Below are positions 56,484 through 64,000 of a stretch of DNA of 64,000 nt, piece by piece. Position 1 is the first letter of the stretch; every line of letters starts with the position of its first letter. The stretch lies in NCBI GenBank assembly GCA_938003955.1, contig CALKXE010000053.1:25030-89029 (forward strand). The letters are read 5' to 3'. The notes beneath the pieces were generated by a model, which was given only the letters and a program-made list of their open reading frames with translations, searched no databases and was not told where the DNA came from. This DNA comes from an uncultured Saprospiraceae bacterium. GTDB taxonomy: Bacteria; Bacteroidota; Bacteroidia; Chitinophagales; Saprospiraceae. A program made the translations under genes and the position numbers.

Positions 56484-56722
56484 AGCTCAATTTTAACGAT
56501 AGAAAAATTATACAGCAAGTAAGAAAGTGAAATTTAAATTGAAATAAAAACTATTAGTAACTTGGTTTAAATTTCATTATATGAAAGAAGTTGCAATATA
56601 TGCTTGCTATTGAAATTGGTAGGATTGATCTTGAATTTTACTTTTTAATATAAAAGCCGATAGTTAATTTAGAATAAAGAAAATAAAAACAATTCCTACC
56701 TTGCTTGTAGAATACATGATTT
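56484..56722. other. Divergent promoter region
   Basis: About 240 AT-rich bases. No exact -7 box; near matches only. No RNA gene seen. Confidence 0.3.
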
Positions 56723-57979
56723 ATGAAAAGTAAAATATCTCAAAAAGCCCCAATAGGGACAAATCGAAGACAATTTCTAAAAAAATCAGCCTTGACATCC
56801 ATGGCGATGATGCTGGGTACTGATATAGTTTTTGGTCATAATCTACCAACTGGAATGAGCATCATTGGTCTTGAGGAAATTAGTGCTTCACTGCCAGGTA
56901 AAGATGGTCGAATGACCATTCTGAATGATCGCCCAATTAATGCAGAGACGCCACCATATCTACTCGATGATAAGATAACACCTGGTGAGATGTTCTTTGT
57001 TAGAAATAATGGCGTGCCGCCTGTCGAAATTGATGTTAATAGTTGGACACTAACAATTGGTGGAGAGTCTGCCCAAAAAGAGATCGTATTTACTTTGGCA
57101 GAGTTGAAATCGAAATTTAAACAATATACGTATCAGCTCACCTTAGAGTGCGGTGGTAATGGAAGGAAAGAATTTAATCCACCTGCAAAAGGGAACCAAT
57201 GGGGCCTTGGCGCAGTGGGATGTGCTGAATGGACTGGAGTTCGGTTAAAGGATGTGCTTGAAGAAGCGGGCGTAAAACCAGATGCTGTTTATATTGGATA
57301 TTATGGAGCGGATACTCACTTGAGCGGCGACCCAGATAAAGATCCAATCTCTAGAGGAGTTCCGATTAATAAAGCAATGGAGGAAGAAAGCATGATTGCT
57401 TGGGCAATGAATGGTGAAGATATACCTATGTTAAATGGTCATCCTCTTCGTTTGGTTTTTGGTGGCTGGCCAGCTTCTTGTTCTGGCAAATGGCTTAACA
57501 AGATTGTCATTAGAAATAAAGTTCATGACGGGGTTAAAATGGTCGGTCAAGCTTATAGAGTTCCATGTGATGCTGTAGAACCAGGTGATAAGGTGTCTGA
57601 TGAAGATATGTGCATTATAGAATCTATGCCTGTCAAATCATTGATTACTTTTCCCAAAACGGGAGGAATGATCTCCCTTAATGATAAATTACCGATGAGA
57701 GGACATGCGTGGGCAGGGGATAACATTGTCTCAAAAGTAGAGTATTCAATAGATTTTGGAGCAACATGGAAACCATGCAAAATGACTAATCCAGTAAATA
57801 GACATGCATGGCAGCACTTTGAGGCTACAGTCCCATTCCCCAAAGTAGGATACTATGAAGTATGGGCTAAGGCGACAGATGATAATGGTACCTCACAACC
57901 AATGATTTTACCTGGATGGAACCCAAAGGGATATCTGAATAATGCATGCCATCGTATTGCTATAAAAGTAAATAAATAA
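56723..57979 (+). CDS. Molybdopterin-dependent sulfite oxidase (SorA/SoeA-like)
   Basis: 418 residues. The N-terminus has a twin-arginine signal (RRQFLKKSALTSMAMML; Arg15-Arg16). The Mo-binding domain has FFVRNNGVPP and TLECGGNGR, where C143 is the Mo ligand, plus LRLVFGGWPASCSGKW. A C-terminal Ig-like dimerisation domain begins near 300 (SLNDKLPMRGHAW). It oxidises sulfite or a related compound in the periplasm. The next gene is a heme c protein and overlaps by one base, as in sorAB pairs. Confidence 0.88.
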   Translation: MKSKISQKAPIGTNRRQFLKKSALTSMAMMLGTDIVFGHNLPTGMSIIGLEEISASLPGKDGRMTILNDRPINAETPPYLLDDKITPGEMFFVRNNGVPPVEIDVNSWTLTIGGESAQKEIVFTLAELKSKFKQYTYQLTLECGGNGRKEFNPPAKGNQWGLGAVGCAEWTGVRLKDVLEEAGVKPDAVYIGYYGADTHLSGDPDKDPISRGVPINKAMEEESMIAWAMNGEDIPMLNGHPLRLVFGGWPASCSGKWLNKIVIRNKVHDGVKMVGQAYRVPCDAVEPGDKVSDEDMCIIESMPVKSLITFPKTGGMISLNDKLPMRGHAWAGDNIVSKVEYSIDFGATWKPCKMTNPVNRHAWQHFEATVPFPKVGYYEVWAKATDDNGTSQPMILPGWNPKGYLNNACHRIAIKVNK

Positions 57980-58500
57980 TGAGGAAAAAGAAGCCTGTTA
58001 GTTTCGAAAAGCATTCAGCGTCATCATTGTTTAAGGCACTCGGTTTAGTTAAAAGTAGTGCGTTGATTGTATTGAGTTCAGTATTGATTTGTATTATCTA
58101 TTTCAGTTTCCAAACCAGTATTAACAAGTCATTTGAACCGAGGCCGAAGCGGATAGAAAGTCGGTTGTTTAGCGGCAAAGCAATTGAACAGGATCCTAAT
58201 AGGGTAGAGAATGGAATTCATGTAGAGACAGGTATGGTCTATGATAGTAATTTTGACTTAGTCAGAAGGTCTTGTACTAGTTGTCACTCTTCTAAATTAG
58301 TCATACAGAATCGGGCTACTAGAGAAGGGTGGGCACAGATGATTGATTGGATGCAGGAAACACAAGGTTTACAAGATTTAGGTAAGTATGAGGTTAAAAT
58401 ACTTGATTATTTGGAGAAGAACTACTCACCTACAGAAACTGGGCGGAGACAAAATCTAAAAATAGAAGATGAAGGTTGGTATGCGATTGATTTAGACTAA
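57979..58500 (+). CDS. Membrane-anchored monoheme cytochrome c (SorB-like)
   Basis: 173 residues. A membrane helix at about 27-45 anchors it to the inner membrane. The heme site is CTSCH (99-103), followed by REGWAQMIDWMQETQGL, which supplies a Met axial ligand. Its ATG overlaps the sulfite oxidase stop by one base. It most likely accepts electrons from the SorA-like enzyme and passes them to the terminal oxidase. Confidence 0.85.
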   Translation: MRKKKPVSFEKHSASSLFKALGLVKSSALIVLSSVLICIIYFSFQTSINKSFEPRPKRIESRLFSGKAIEQDPNRVENGIHVETGMVYDSNFDLVRRSCTSCHSSKLVIQNRATREGWAQMIDWMQETQGLQDLGKYEVKILDYLEKNYSPTETGRRQNLKIEDEGWYAIDLD

Positions 58501-58590
58501 GGTGTATATTCTGCTGTATAGATTGTGCTATTAATTCCTGTTTGAGTATTTCCAAATAATCCAATAATAAAAACGAAAATCAAAGAAAGA

Positions 58591-59919
58591 ATGGACAAAC
58601 CAATACCTAAGGTTCCTAACTGGAGAGTACTGATGAATCTTCCTACTATTTTCAAGAATCCTTTGATTTTTCATAGTGCTTTATACGATGATTTGGGTGA
58701 TTCATTTATTGTGAACTCATTGAATGGTGAGGATCTTATTCTGACAAGAAGCTCAAATATGATCCAGCATGTCCTTCAAAAAAATCATAAAAATTATCAA
58801 AAGTCCAAATTTCAAACTGTTGATTTAGCTAAGTATATAGGACATGGATTATTGACTACTAATGGAGAACATTGGTTGATCCATCGTCGTATGATTCAGC
58901 CAGGTTTTGGCAGGAAAAAGCTTCAAGGATTATTATCTATTATAAGAGATACCGTTACGTATGAAGTTGAACGTTTTGATACAGGAAAAACAGTTGATGT
59001 TTTACCAATGATGTCAGATCTAGCATTTCAGACGGTTGCAAAAGGACTATTTAGTGCTGGAGATATTAGACAACGGATGGCTAGCCTTCAGGAAATAACG
59101 AATACAGCTCAAAAGATGTTGATCAAAGAGGTGAGACAGCCCTATCTGAGATGGTGGTTTCGGTTATCTGGATCCTTAGAAAGGCATATAAATATGGGTG
59201 ATGAAGCACGAGAGATATTAAACGAACTCGTATCGGAGAGGAAATCATCTGGTAGAGAGGAGGACGACCTATTAGATATGTTACTCGCTGCACGATATGA
59301 AGATGGTCAACCGATGTCAAATAGGCAACTATTAGATGAGGTTATGATCTTATTTACAGCAGGGCATGAGACTACAGCTAATGCTCTTAGTTTTACGATG
59401 TTTCATATAGCAAAAGACAAAGTCATACAGCAGCGAATATTTGATGAAGTAAGCCATTTCGATTTTGGAGATGATAATCTTCCTAATGTATTTAAGGATC
59501 TTACATACACACGGCAGTGTATTGAGGAGGCCATGAGGCTCTATCCACCGGCATACTTGGTTGATCGAGTCGCAATTAATGATGATGAGGTAGATGGACA
59601 TAAGATACCTGCGGGAACGATGATTCTTCTATCTCTTTTTGAACTGCATCGAGACGACCAATTCTGGAAAGATTCATCATCTTTTAATCCAGATAGGTTT
59701 CATACAGATCGGAAAAGTGAACGGATAGGAAGATACTTTCCTTTTGGAGCAGGTCCGAGGATGTGTGTTGGGAATCATTTCGCGATGTTTGAGATGATAA
59801 TCGCTATTGCGAAAATTGTTAAATCTTACAAACTGAGATGTGACTTAGAACATATTGAACTAGTCCCAATGGTATCTCTCAAACCAAAAGAAGTACCAAT
59901 AACATTTGAATTACGATAA
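58591..59919 (+). CDS. Cytochrome P450
   Basis: 442 residues, no membrane anchor, so soluble. The oxygen-activating I-helix motif is AGHETT (257-262), ExxR is EAMR (313-316), and the heme loop FGAGPRMCVG carries the Cys ligand C392. Its sequence is like the class of bacterial P450 that resembles fatty-acid hydroxylases. Substrate unknown, and no ferredoxin partner is next to it. It lies 90 bases after the SorB-like gene. Confidence 0.92.
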   Translation: MDKPIPKVPNWRVLMNLPTIFKNPLIFHSALYDDLGDSFIVNSLNGEDLILTRSSNMIQHVLQKNHKNYQKSKFQTVDLAKYIGHGLLTTNGEHWLIHRRMIQPGFGRKKLQGLLSIIRDTVTYEVERFDTGKTVDVLPMMSDLAFQTVAKGLFSAGDIRQRMASLQEITNTAQKMLIKEVRQPYLRWWFRLSGSLERHINMGDEAREILNELVSERKSSGREEDDLLDMLLAARYEDGQPMSNRQLLDEVMILFTAGHETTANALSFTMFHIAKDKVIQQRIFDEVSHFDFGDDNLPNVFKDLTYTRQCIEEAMRLYPPAYLVDRVAINDDEVDGHKIPAGTMILLSLFELHRDDQFWKDSSSFNPDRFHTDRKSERIGRYFPFGAGPRMCVGNHFAMFEMIIAIAKIVKSYKLRCDLEHIELVPMVSLKPKEVPITFELR

Positions 59920-60308
59920 TGAGATAACACTTAGAAGGTTAGATTGCTTAGAATAACATATTATTCTTTTGTTTTATACGACTAAAATTGTTAGCTGAAT
60001 GATAATAAAGAAAGATATGTCGTAGAATGATAAAATATAATCATGATTTTGTTGGTTAATTAGAAAATTAAACGAATTTTGTATTGTTATTTAAAATGCT
60101 TTTTGAGTACAAAAGAAGTGATTTTTAATAGACCTATAGAATTGCAGGGTTACAGTGAATAAAAGTTGTTCTTTTGAACTTTAACCCCCATAAATTTAGT
60201 GTAATGGTGCATTTTTTGTCTAATTGGAAACGAAAATGAAAATTGTTAGATTAGTATTTAAATGAGCAAAAGATTAATAAACTATTTACTTCAATAAAAT
60301 AGTAATTG
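59920..60308. other. Gene-free region upstream of the CcmD-like/dehydrogenase unit
   Basis: About 390 AT-rich bases with no open frame. No exact -7 box; a short GTTC/GAAC hairpin near 60165. It probably holds the promoter and a 5' leader of the next unit. Confidence 0.35.
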
Positions 60309-60527
60309 ATGAAACGACAAAGTATTAAAATATTAGCATTGTTGATGCTAGCTAGTTCTACCACCTTGAGTGCAGAAAGTGGAGCTGTAGATTTTTTAAG
60401 ATCTACGGGTAAAATTTATTCTGTAATTGCGGTGATAGTCGTAGTTCTTATAGGCATTGCTATTTTTCTTTATAGAATTGATAATAAGCTAACCAAACTT
60501 GAAAATCAAATAAATAATGAGCAGTAA
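60309..60527 (+). CDS. CcmD family small membrane protein
   Basis: 72 residues from the ATG at 60309 (a TTG at 60306 is also in frame). A signal or helix at 1-22 (ALLMLASSTTLSA), one membrane helix (about 37-58), and the tail LYRIDNKLTKLENQI, the CcmD-like ending. CcmD proteins assist cytochrome c maturation with CcmABC; none of these is in the window. It overlaps the dehydrogenase ATG by eleven bases. Confidence 0.65.
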   Translation: MKRQSIKILALLMLASSTTLSAESGAVDFLRSTGKIYSVIAVIVVVLIGIAIFLYRIDNKLTKLENQINNEQ

Positions 60528-61938
60528 ACAAGCAAGTTTTTTTGAAAGTGTACAGCGTAACTTTGATAAAGCAGCGGTACACACTGGTCTGCCACAAGGT
60601 TTGACTGATCAAATTAAGGCATGTAATGCAGTCTATCAGATGCGTTTCCCTGTGAAAATAGGGAGTGGCTATGAAGTGATAGAAGCATATCGTGTACAAC
60701 ACAGTCATCATAGATCTCCGACTAAAGGTGGTATTAGATTCTCTAGCCACGTAAATCAAGATGAAGTGATGGCTTTGGCAGCACTTATGACTTATAAGTG
60801 TGCTATTGTTGATGTGCCATTTGGTGGTGCAAAAGGGGGTGTGAAAGTAAGTCCTAGGTCTTATACTCCAGCCCAATTGGAAAGAATTACTAGACGGTAT
60901 ACCGTGGAGTTGATTCGTAAGAACTTTATAGGACCTTCTGTAGATGTACCAGCTCCAGATTATGGAACAGGAGAAAGAGAAATGGCTTGGATCCTTGATA
61001 CATACCAAACGTTTAAAGGAGGATCTGAAATAGATTCTGCAGGTTGTGTAACTGGTAAGCCAGTGAACCAGAATGGTATTCGTGGAAGAACGGAAGCAAC
61101 AGGTAGAGGAGTATTTTATGGTCTTAGAGAATATTGTGATCAGAAACCTGAAATGAAGAAACTAGGTCTCTCTCCTGGAATCGAAGGTAAAACTATGGTT
61201 ATCCAAGGTCTTGGGAATGTAGGATCTTATGCAGGTCTTATTTCACAGGAAGAAGGTGGTGTCAAAATAATCGCCGTAGCCGAGATGGAGGGTACAATCA
61301 TGAATAAAGATGGTCTTGATATTCCATCATTGATTGCATTCAGAAAATCAACAGGTTCTATTCTAGGATTTCCTGATTCAACAACATTGGATAACCCAAA
61401 GGATTGGATAAAAATAGAATGTGATATCTTACTACCCGCGGCTTTAGAGTCTCAGATTAGAAAGGATAATGCAAAGTCTGTAAAAGCTAAGATAATTGGT
61501 GAAGCGGCAAATGGACCGATCACTTCTGATGCAGAAGATATTCTCTTGAAAAAAGGAATCGTAATAATACCAGATATGTACTTGAATGCTGGTGGTGTAA
61601 CAGTTTCTTACTTTGAATGGTTGAAAAATTTATCTCACATGAGATTCGGAAGAATGGAAAAGAGGTTCAATCAGAATAAGAATATGGATCTTATCAGTAC
61701 CGTTGAAAAATTGACAGGTAAAACATTGTCAGCGAGAGAAAAAGCTCAAATAGCCAGAGGAGCTGATGAAGTAGATTTAGTAAGATCAGGTCTTGAAGAG
61801 ACTATGGTTAATTCATTCTACCAAATCCATGATACACTTAAAAAGAGGAAGAAAATTACGGACTATAGAACTGCAGCATTTGTTACAGCTCTTAATAAAG
61901 TGGCGAATGATTATATGACATTAGGAGTATTTCCATAG
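60517..61938 (+). CDS. Glu/Leu/Phe/Val dehydrogenase
   Basis: 473 residues. NAD(P)-dependent oxidative deamination of an amino acid. PFGGAKGGV carries the catalytic Lys, PAPDYGTGEREM is conserved in the domain, and the Rossmann loop is VIQGLGNVGSYAG. The length and C-terminus (YMTLGVF) fit a glutamate dehydrogenase-like hexameric enzyme; exact substrate is not decided. The gene starts within the CcmD-like frame, so both are co-expressed. A strong terminator follows. Confidence 0.9.
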   Translation: MSSKQASFFESVQRNFDKAAVHTGLPQGLTDQIKACNAVYQMRFPVKIGSGYEVIEAYRVQHSHHRSPTKGGIRFSSHVNQDEVMALAALMTYKCAIVDVPFGGAKGGVKVSPRSYTPAQLERITRRYTVELIRKNFIGPSVDVPAPDYGTGEREMAWILDTYQTFKGGSEIDSAGCVTGKPVNQNGIRGRTEATGRGVFYGLREYCDQKPEMKKLGLSPGIEGKTMVIQGLGNVGSYAGLISQEEGGVKIIAVAEMEGTIMNKDGLDIPSLIAFRKSTGSILGFPDSTTLDNPKDWIKIECDILLPAALESQIRKDNAKSVKAKIIGEAANGPITSDAEDILLKKGIVIIPDMYLNAGGVTVSYFEWLKNLSHMRFGRMEKRFNQNKNMDLISTVEKLTGKTLSAREKAQIARGADEVDLVRSGLEETMVNSFYQIHDTLKKRKKITDYRTAAFVTALNKVANDYMTLGVFP

Positions 61939-61960
61939 TGGAATGAATTCGGAAGATATT

Positions 61961-62000
61961 AAATGGCAGCTCAATGAAAATTGGGTTGCCATTTTTTATT
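61961..62000 (+). terminator. Intrinsic terminator after the dehydrogenase
   Basis: A 15-pair stem (61961-61975 with 61980-61994, two G-T pairs) closes a GAAA tetraloop and is followed by six T and TTATT. Confidence 0.88.
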
Positions 62001-62095
62001 TTTAGGAGGTTTACTAAAAGTAGAAATGTAATTTTACCACCAAGCGTATGGCGTAGTTTTTACGTTTTAATAAATGAAAATCAAAACCAATTATT

Positions 62096-62545
62096 ATGAT
62101 TTATAGATTAACTCTATTTCTTCTAGTTATTATTTTTATTTTTTCCTCGTGTAATGATTGTCATCTAGTTGATTGTCCCACAGGCGTAAGTTTTGATATT
62201 AGAATAGATGATATGTCAACAGGAAATACATTATTGGTTGAATCGGATAGTTTATATCATATAGATGAAATGTCCTTAACAAGTTTAATTGATGGTCAAC
62301 AGATAGATGGTCAATTATATAGAAGAAGTTCAGTAACTAACGATTCTTTTCCTATCACGTGTTGGTCTAATGTAGCACCAGATATGATGTTCTTAAAACT
62401 GAGTGAAGAAGATACAGATACACTAAGTTTTATAAGTGAATACATAGAAGACGAATGTTGTAGCTGGTATAGATTGGATAGTGTCTCTGTCAATGGAGCT
62501 ATTAATGTTCCAGTTTTAAATGAAACTATTACTTTGCTCAAATAA
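62096..62545 (+). CDS. Small lipoprotein, tandem paralogue 1
   Basis: 149 residues. Lipobox FSSC; then CHLVDCPTGVSFDIRIDD. Shared with the next gene are a Cys pair near the start, a middle 'LKLS..D.DTL.F' (FLKLSEEDTDTLSF) and a C-terminal 'CxxYxxDSVxING' (CSWYRLDSVSVNG). Probably a beta-sandwich surface lipoprotein; function unknown. Confidence 0.65.
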   Translation: MIYRLTLFLLVIIFIFSSCNDCHLVDCPTGVSFDIRIDDMSTGNTLLVESDSLYHIDEMSLTSLIDGQQIDGQLYRRSSVTNDSFPITCWSNVAPDMMFLKLSEEDTDTLSFISEYIEDECCSWYRLDSVSVNGAINVPVLNETITLLK

Positions 62546-62577
62546 TATTGATCATTGCTTGTTTAGGTTAAAAAAGA

Positions 62578-63006
62578 ATGATGAATAAATGCGCACTATT
62601 TCTAATTTTGGTCATTTGTAGTTGTAAAGATGATCCTTGTATACTTCTTGATCCTATCTATACTTATCAGGTTCAAGTTTTGGATGCTTCAGGAGATGAT
62701 TTACTCTTTGGTGATCAGTCTATATATAGCTTTGATAGCATTGAATACAATAACCCTGATGTATTTAGAGAATTGTACAAAACTAAATTTTCAAATTCAA
62801 TTAATTCAGATACGTTGCTCTCCTTGGAGATACTTGGAAGCGTTGAAACTTCCTATTTCTTGAAATTAAGTGATTCTGACTTTTATACTTTAGATTTCAA
62901 ATTTATGCAATTAGATGAAGGATGCTACCGAACTGCAGTCGATAGTATAGCGATTAATGGAAGTTCTTTTGTAAAGTATGAAAGTCCGTTTGTGATTTTA
63001 AAATAA
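62578..63006 (+). CDS. Small lipoprotein, tandem paralogue 2
   Basis: 142 residues. Signal and lipobox ICSC, then DDPCILLDP. Similar in plan to the preceding lipoprotein: FLKLSDSDFYTLDF and CYRTAVDSIAING in place of the matching motifs. Likely from a local duplication, now divergent. Starts 32 bases after the first. Function unknown. Confidence 0.65.
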   Translation: MMNKCALFLILVICSCKDDPCILLDPIYTYQVQVLDASGDDLLFGDQSIYSFDSIEYNNPDVFRELYKTKFSNSINSDTLLSLEILGSVETSYFLKLSDSDFYTLDFKFMQLDEGCYRTAVDSIAINGSSFVKYESPFVILK

Positions 63007-63035
63007 GAAGATTTAGTAGTAACAATAACTAAAAG

Positions 63036-63413
63036 TTAATCAATTAGTTTTTCAATGTCTTTACTAAATCTAGCTATTAGATCTGAGGAGAATGATGTTA
63101 TGAGCCCATCTTCATTTTTGTCCACACCGTTTGAAGCAGATGCGATAGAATTCATCGAGGATATAAACTCAGTATAAATAGGAGACGGTCCAACTCGGTG
63201 ACAAGCTATAATTACTTTATCATATAGCTCCTCAATTGATGGCTGTTTTGATTCTTCATAATTAAACGACCATTGGATATCATTCGCCCAAGAATGACCT
63301 TTAAGCAATTCTTGGATAGCTTCTCTTTCTTCAACTTGTATAACTCCATCAGCCTTCGCAATTACATATAATAGTTCTCCTAGCGTTTCATATAATTTTT
63401 CTTGATCAGTCAT
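63036..63413 (-). CDS. TerB-like domain protein
   Basis: 125 residues, cytoplasmic. The opening LGELLYVIAKADGVIQVEEREAIQELL is the TerB helix pair (ADG with an acidic residue that can bind metal). TerB proteins are tied to tellurite resistance operons and membrane stress, but single copies occur widely without tellurite genes. The rest (about 60-125) is helical and less conserved. Confidence 0.75.
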   Translation of the reverse strand: MTDQEKLYETLGELLYVIAKADGVIQVEEREAIQELLKGHSWANDIQWSFNYEESKQPSIEELYDKVIIACHRVGPSPIYTEFISSMNSIASASNGVDKNEDGLITSFSSDLIARFSKDIEKLID

Positions 63414-63528
63414 TGTACTAAATTATTGTGAATAAGAAGGATCATTGAGCGCTTGCGATCGGTGAGCCGTTATTAGATTAGGATTTATGTTTTCGCATAC
63501 TGAAAGCAAATAGCTAACTTTTCTAGTA

Positions 63529-64000
63529 TCAACTCAAAAACGAAATCAAAACTCCAGCTGCCACAGCCGAGCCAATCACCCCAGAAATATTACTACTCAT
63601 AGCATATTGCAGAATATGATTCTTCGGATCTACTTTTAGAGCGATCTCATTGGCAACTCTCGATGCCATCGGTACTGCACTAAGTCCAGTAGCTCCGATA
63701 AGTGGATTGATCTTCTTTTTATTGAATAAGTTGTAGACTTTTACTGACATGATACCACCGAGAATAGATATTGCGAACGCTACGAAACCTCCTGCAATGA
63801 TAAACAGCGTATCCTTATTTAGGAAAGATTCAGCTGTCATAGTCGCTCCGACTGTAAGTCCTAAGAAGATCGTAGCGGTATTCATGATAGTTTCACTTGC
63901 GGCATGAGCCAATCTAGAAGTATCTGTGCCTATTTCTTTGATTAAGTTACCAAATAGTAACATCCCAACTAACGGTACAGATGATGGGACTAGAAGTGAC
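63529..64000 (-). CDS. oadB: Sodium-pumping oxaloacetate/glutaconyl-CoA decarboxylase, beta subunit (5' end cut by window edge)
   Basis: The last 156 codons before the stop are present; the frame continues past an internal ATG (63963) to the window edge. SLLVPSSVPLVGMLLFGNLIKE and GLTVGATM, then GATGLSAVPMASRV and GVIGSAVAAGVL, are typical of the OadB/GcdB family of membrane decarboxylase subunits, which use decarboxylation to pump Na+. The other subunits lie outside the window if present. Confidence 0.85.
   Translation of the reverse strand, partial: SLLVPSSVPLVGMLLFGNLIKEIGTDTSRLAHAASETIMNTATIFLGLTVGATMTAESFLNKDTLFIIAGGFVAFAISILGGIMSVKVYNLFNKKKINPLIGATGLSAVPMASRVANEIALKVDPKNHILQYAMSSNISGVIGSAVAAGVLISFLS

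Noticed and set aside
1..64000. tRNA or rRNA genes, IS elements, prophage
   Set aside because: I looked for T-loop GTTCRAATC patterns, transposase and phage proteins by eye and saw none; a tRNAscan-SE and ISfinder run would settle it.

Overview
The window is AT-rich DNA (about one third G+C by eye) from a member of the Bacteroidota, most likely a free-living aerobic marine or aquatic lineage such as Saprospiria or Cytophagia. The evidence is a PorP/SprF protein, a GldG protein, a secreted protein with a type IX secretion C-terminal domain, a TonB receptor paired with a DUF5689 lipoprotein, a bifunctional hisB, few Shine-Dalgarno sequences, and repeated matches to the Bacteroidota -7 promoter box TAnnTTTG upstream of genes. 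The exact genus cannot be told from the sequence.

Layout. 1-2.5 kb: the 5' part of a class V aminotransferase (minus strand), then a two-gene repair unit of Ku and an exonuclease III-like enzyme. 2.6-9 kb: PorP/SprF, a membrane-anchored subtilisin-like protease, trxB, class II aldolase and a Crp/Fnr regulator. 9.2-12 kb: DUF4340 protein and GldG. 12.3-17 kb: a minus-strand run of a TRAP-type substrate-binding protein, a WbqC-like protein, an unknown membrane protein, a dynamin-like GTPase and a DUF2007 protein. 17-23 kb: small conserved proteins, ribH, a peptide-binding lipoprotein, a secreted amidohydrolase with a partner lipoprotein, and DoxX. 23-26.6 kb: an Ig-like lipoprotein, lptB and two small envelope proteins. 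26.7-32.7 kb: a secreted nuclease divergent from a TonB receptor and a DUF5689 lipoprotein. 32.9-34.8 kb: a DUF937-OmpA protein and a DUF1761 protein.

35-42.1 kb is a complete histidine operon, hisG-D-C-B-H-A-F-IE, encoding every step from PRPP/ATP to histidine. Most genes overlap by four bases. It is preceded by a 20-codon leader peptide holding four His codons and by a strong intrinsic terminator, so it is very probably controlled by attenuation. A 0.9-kb gene-free stretch with several inverted repeats follows the next (T9SS-exported) gene.

44.4-52.8 kb is ordinary chromosome: a DUF2520 oxidoreductase with a TTG start, an AlkD-like glycosylase, murB, a CPA1 antiporter, a Dabb lipoprotein and several unknown envelope proteins. 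52.8-60 kb is metabolic: a minus-strand unit of a DUF1080 sugar-hydrolase-like lipoprotein, a sugar-dehydrogenase/cytochrome c fusion lipoprotein and a dienoyl-CoA isomerase-like enzyme; then a SorA/SorB-like sulfite dehydrogenase pair and a cytochrome P450. The end has a CcmD-like peptide overlapping a glutamate/leucine-type dehydrogenase, two tandem paralogous lipoproteins, a TerB-like protein and the 3' part of a sodium-pumping decarboxylase beta subunit.

I saw no tRNA, rRNA, CRISPR array, phage module or insertion sequence. The most interesting items are the his attenuator, the Ku/ExoIII-like pair, the nuclease/TonB/DUF5689 locus, two apparently leaderless genes, an orphan TRAP receptor overlapping wbqC, and the hairpin-rich gap at 43.5-44.4 kb.
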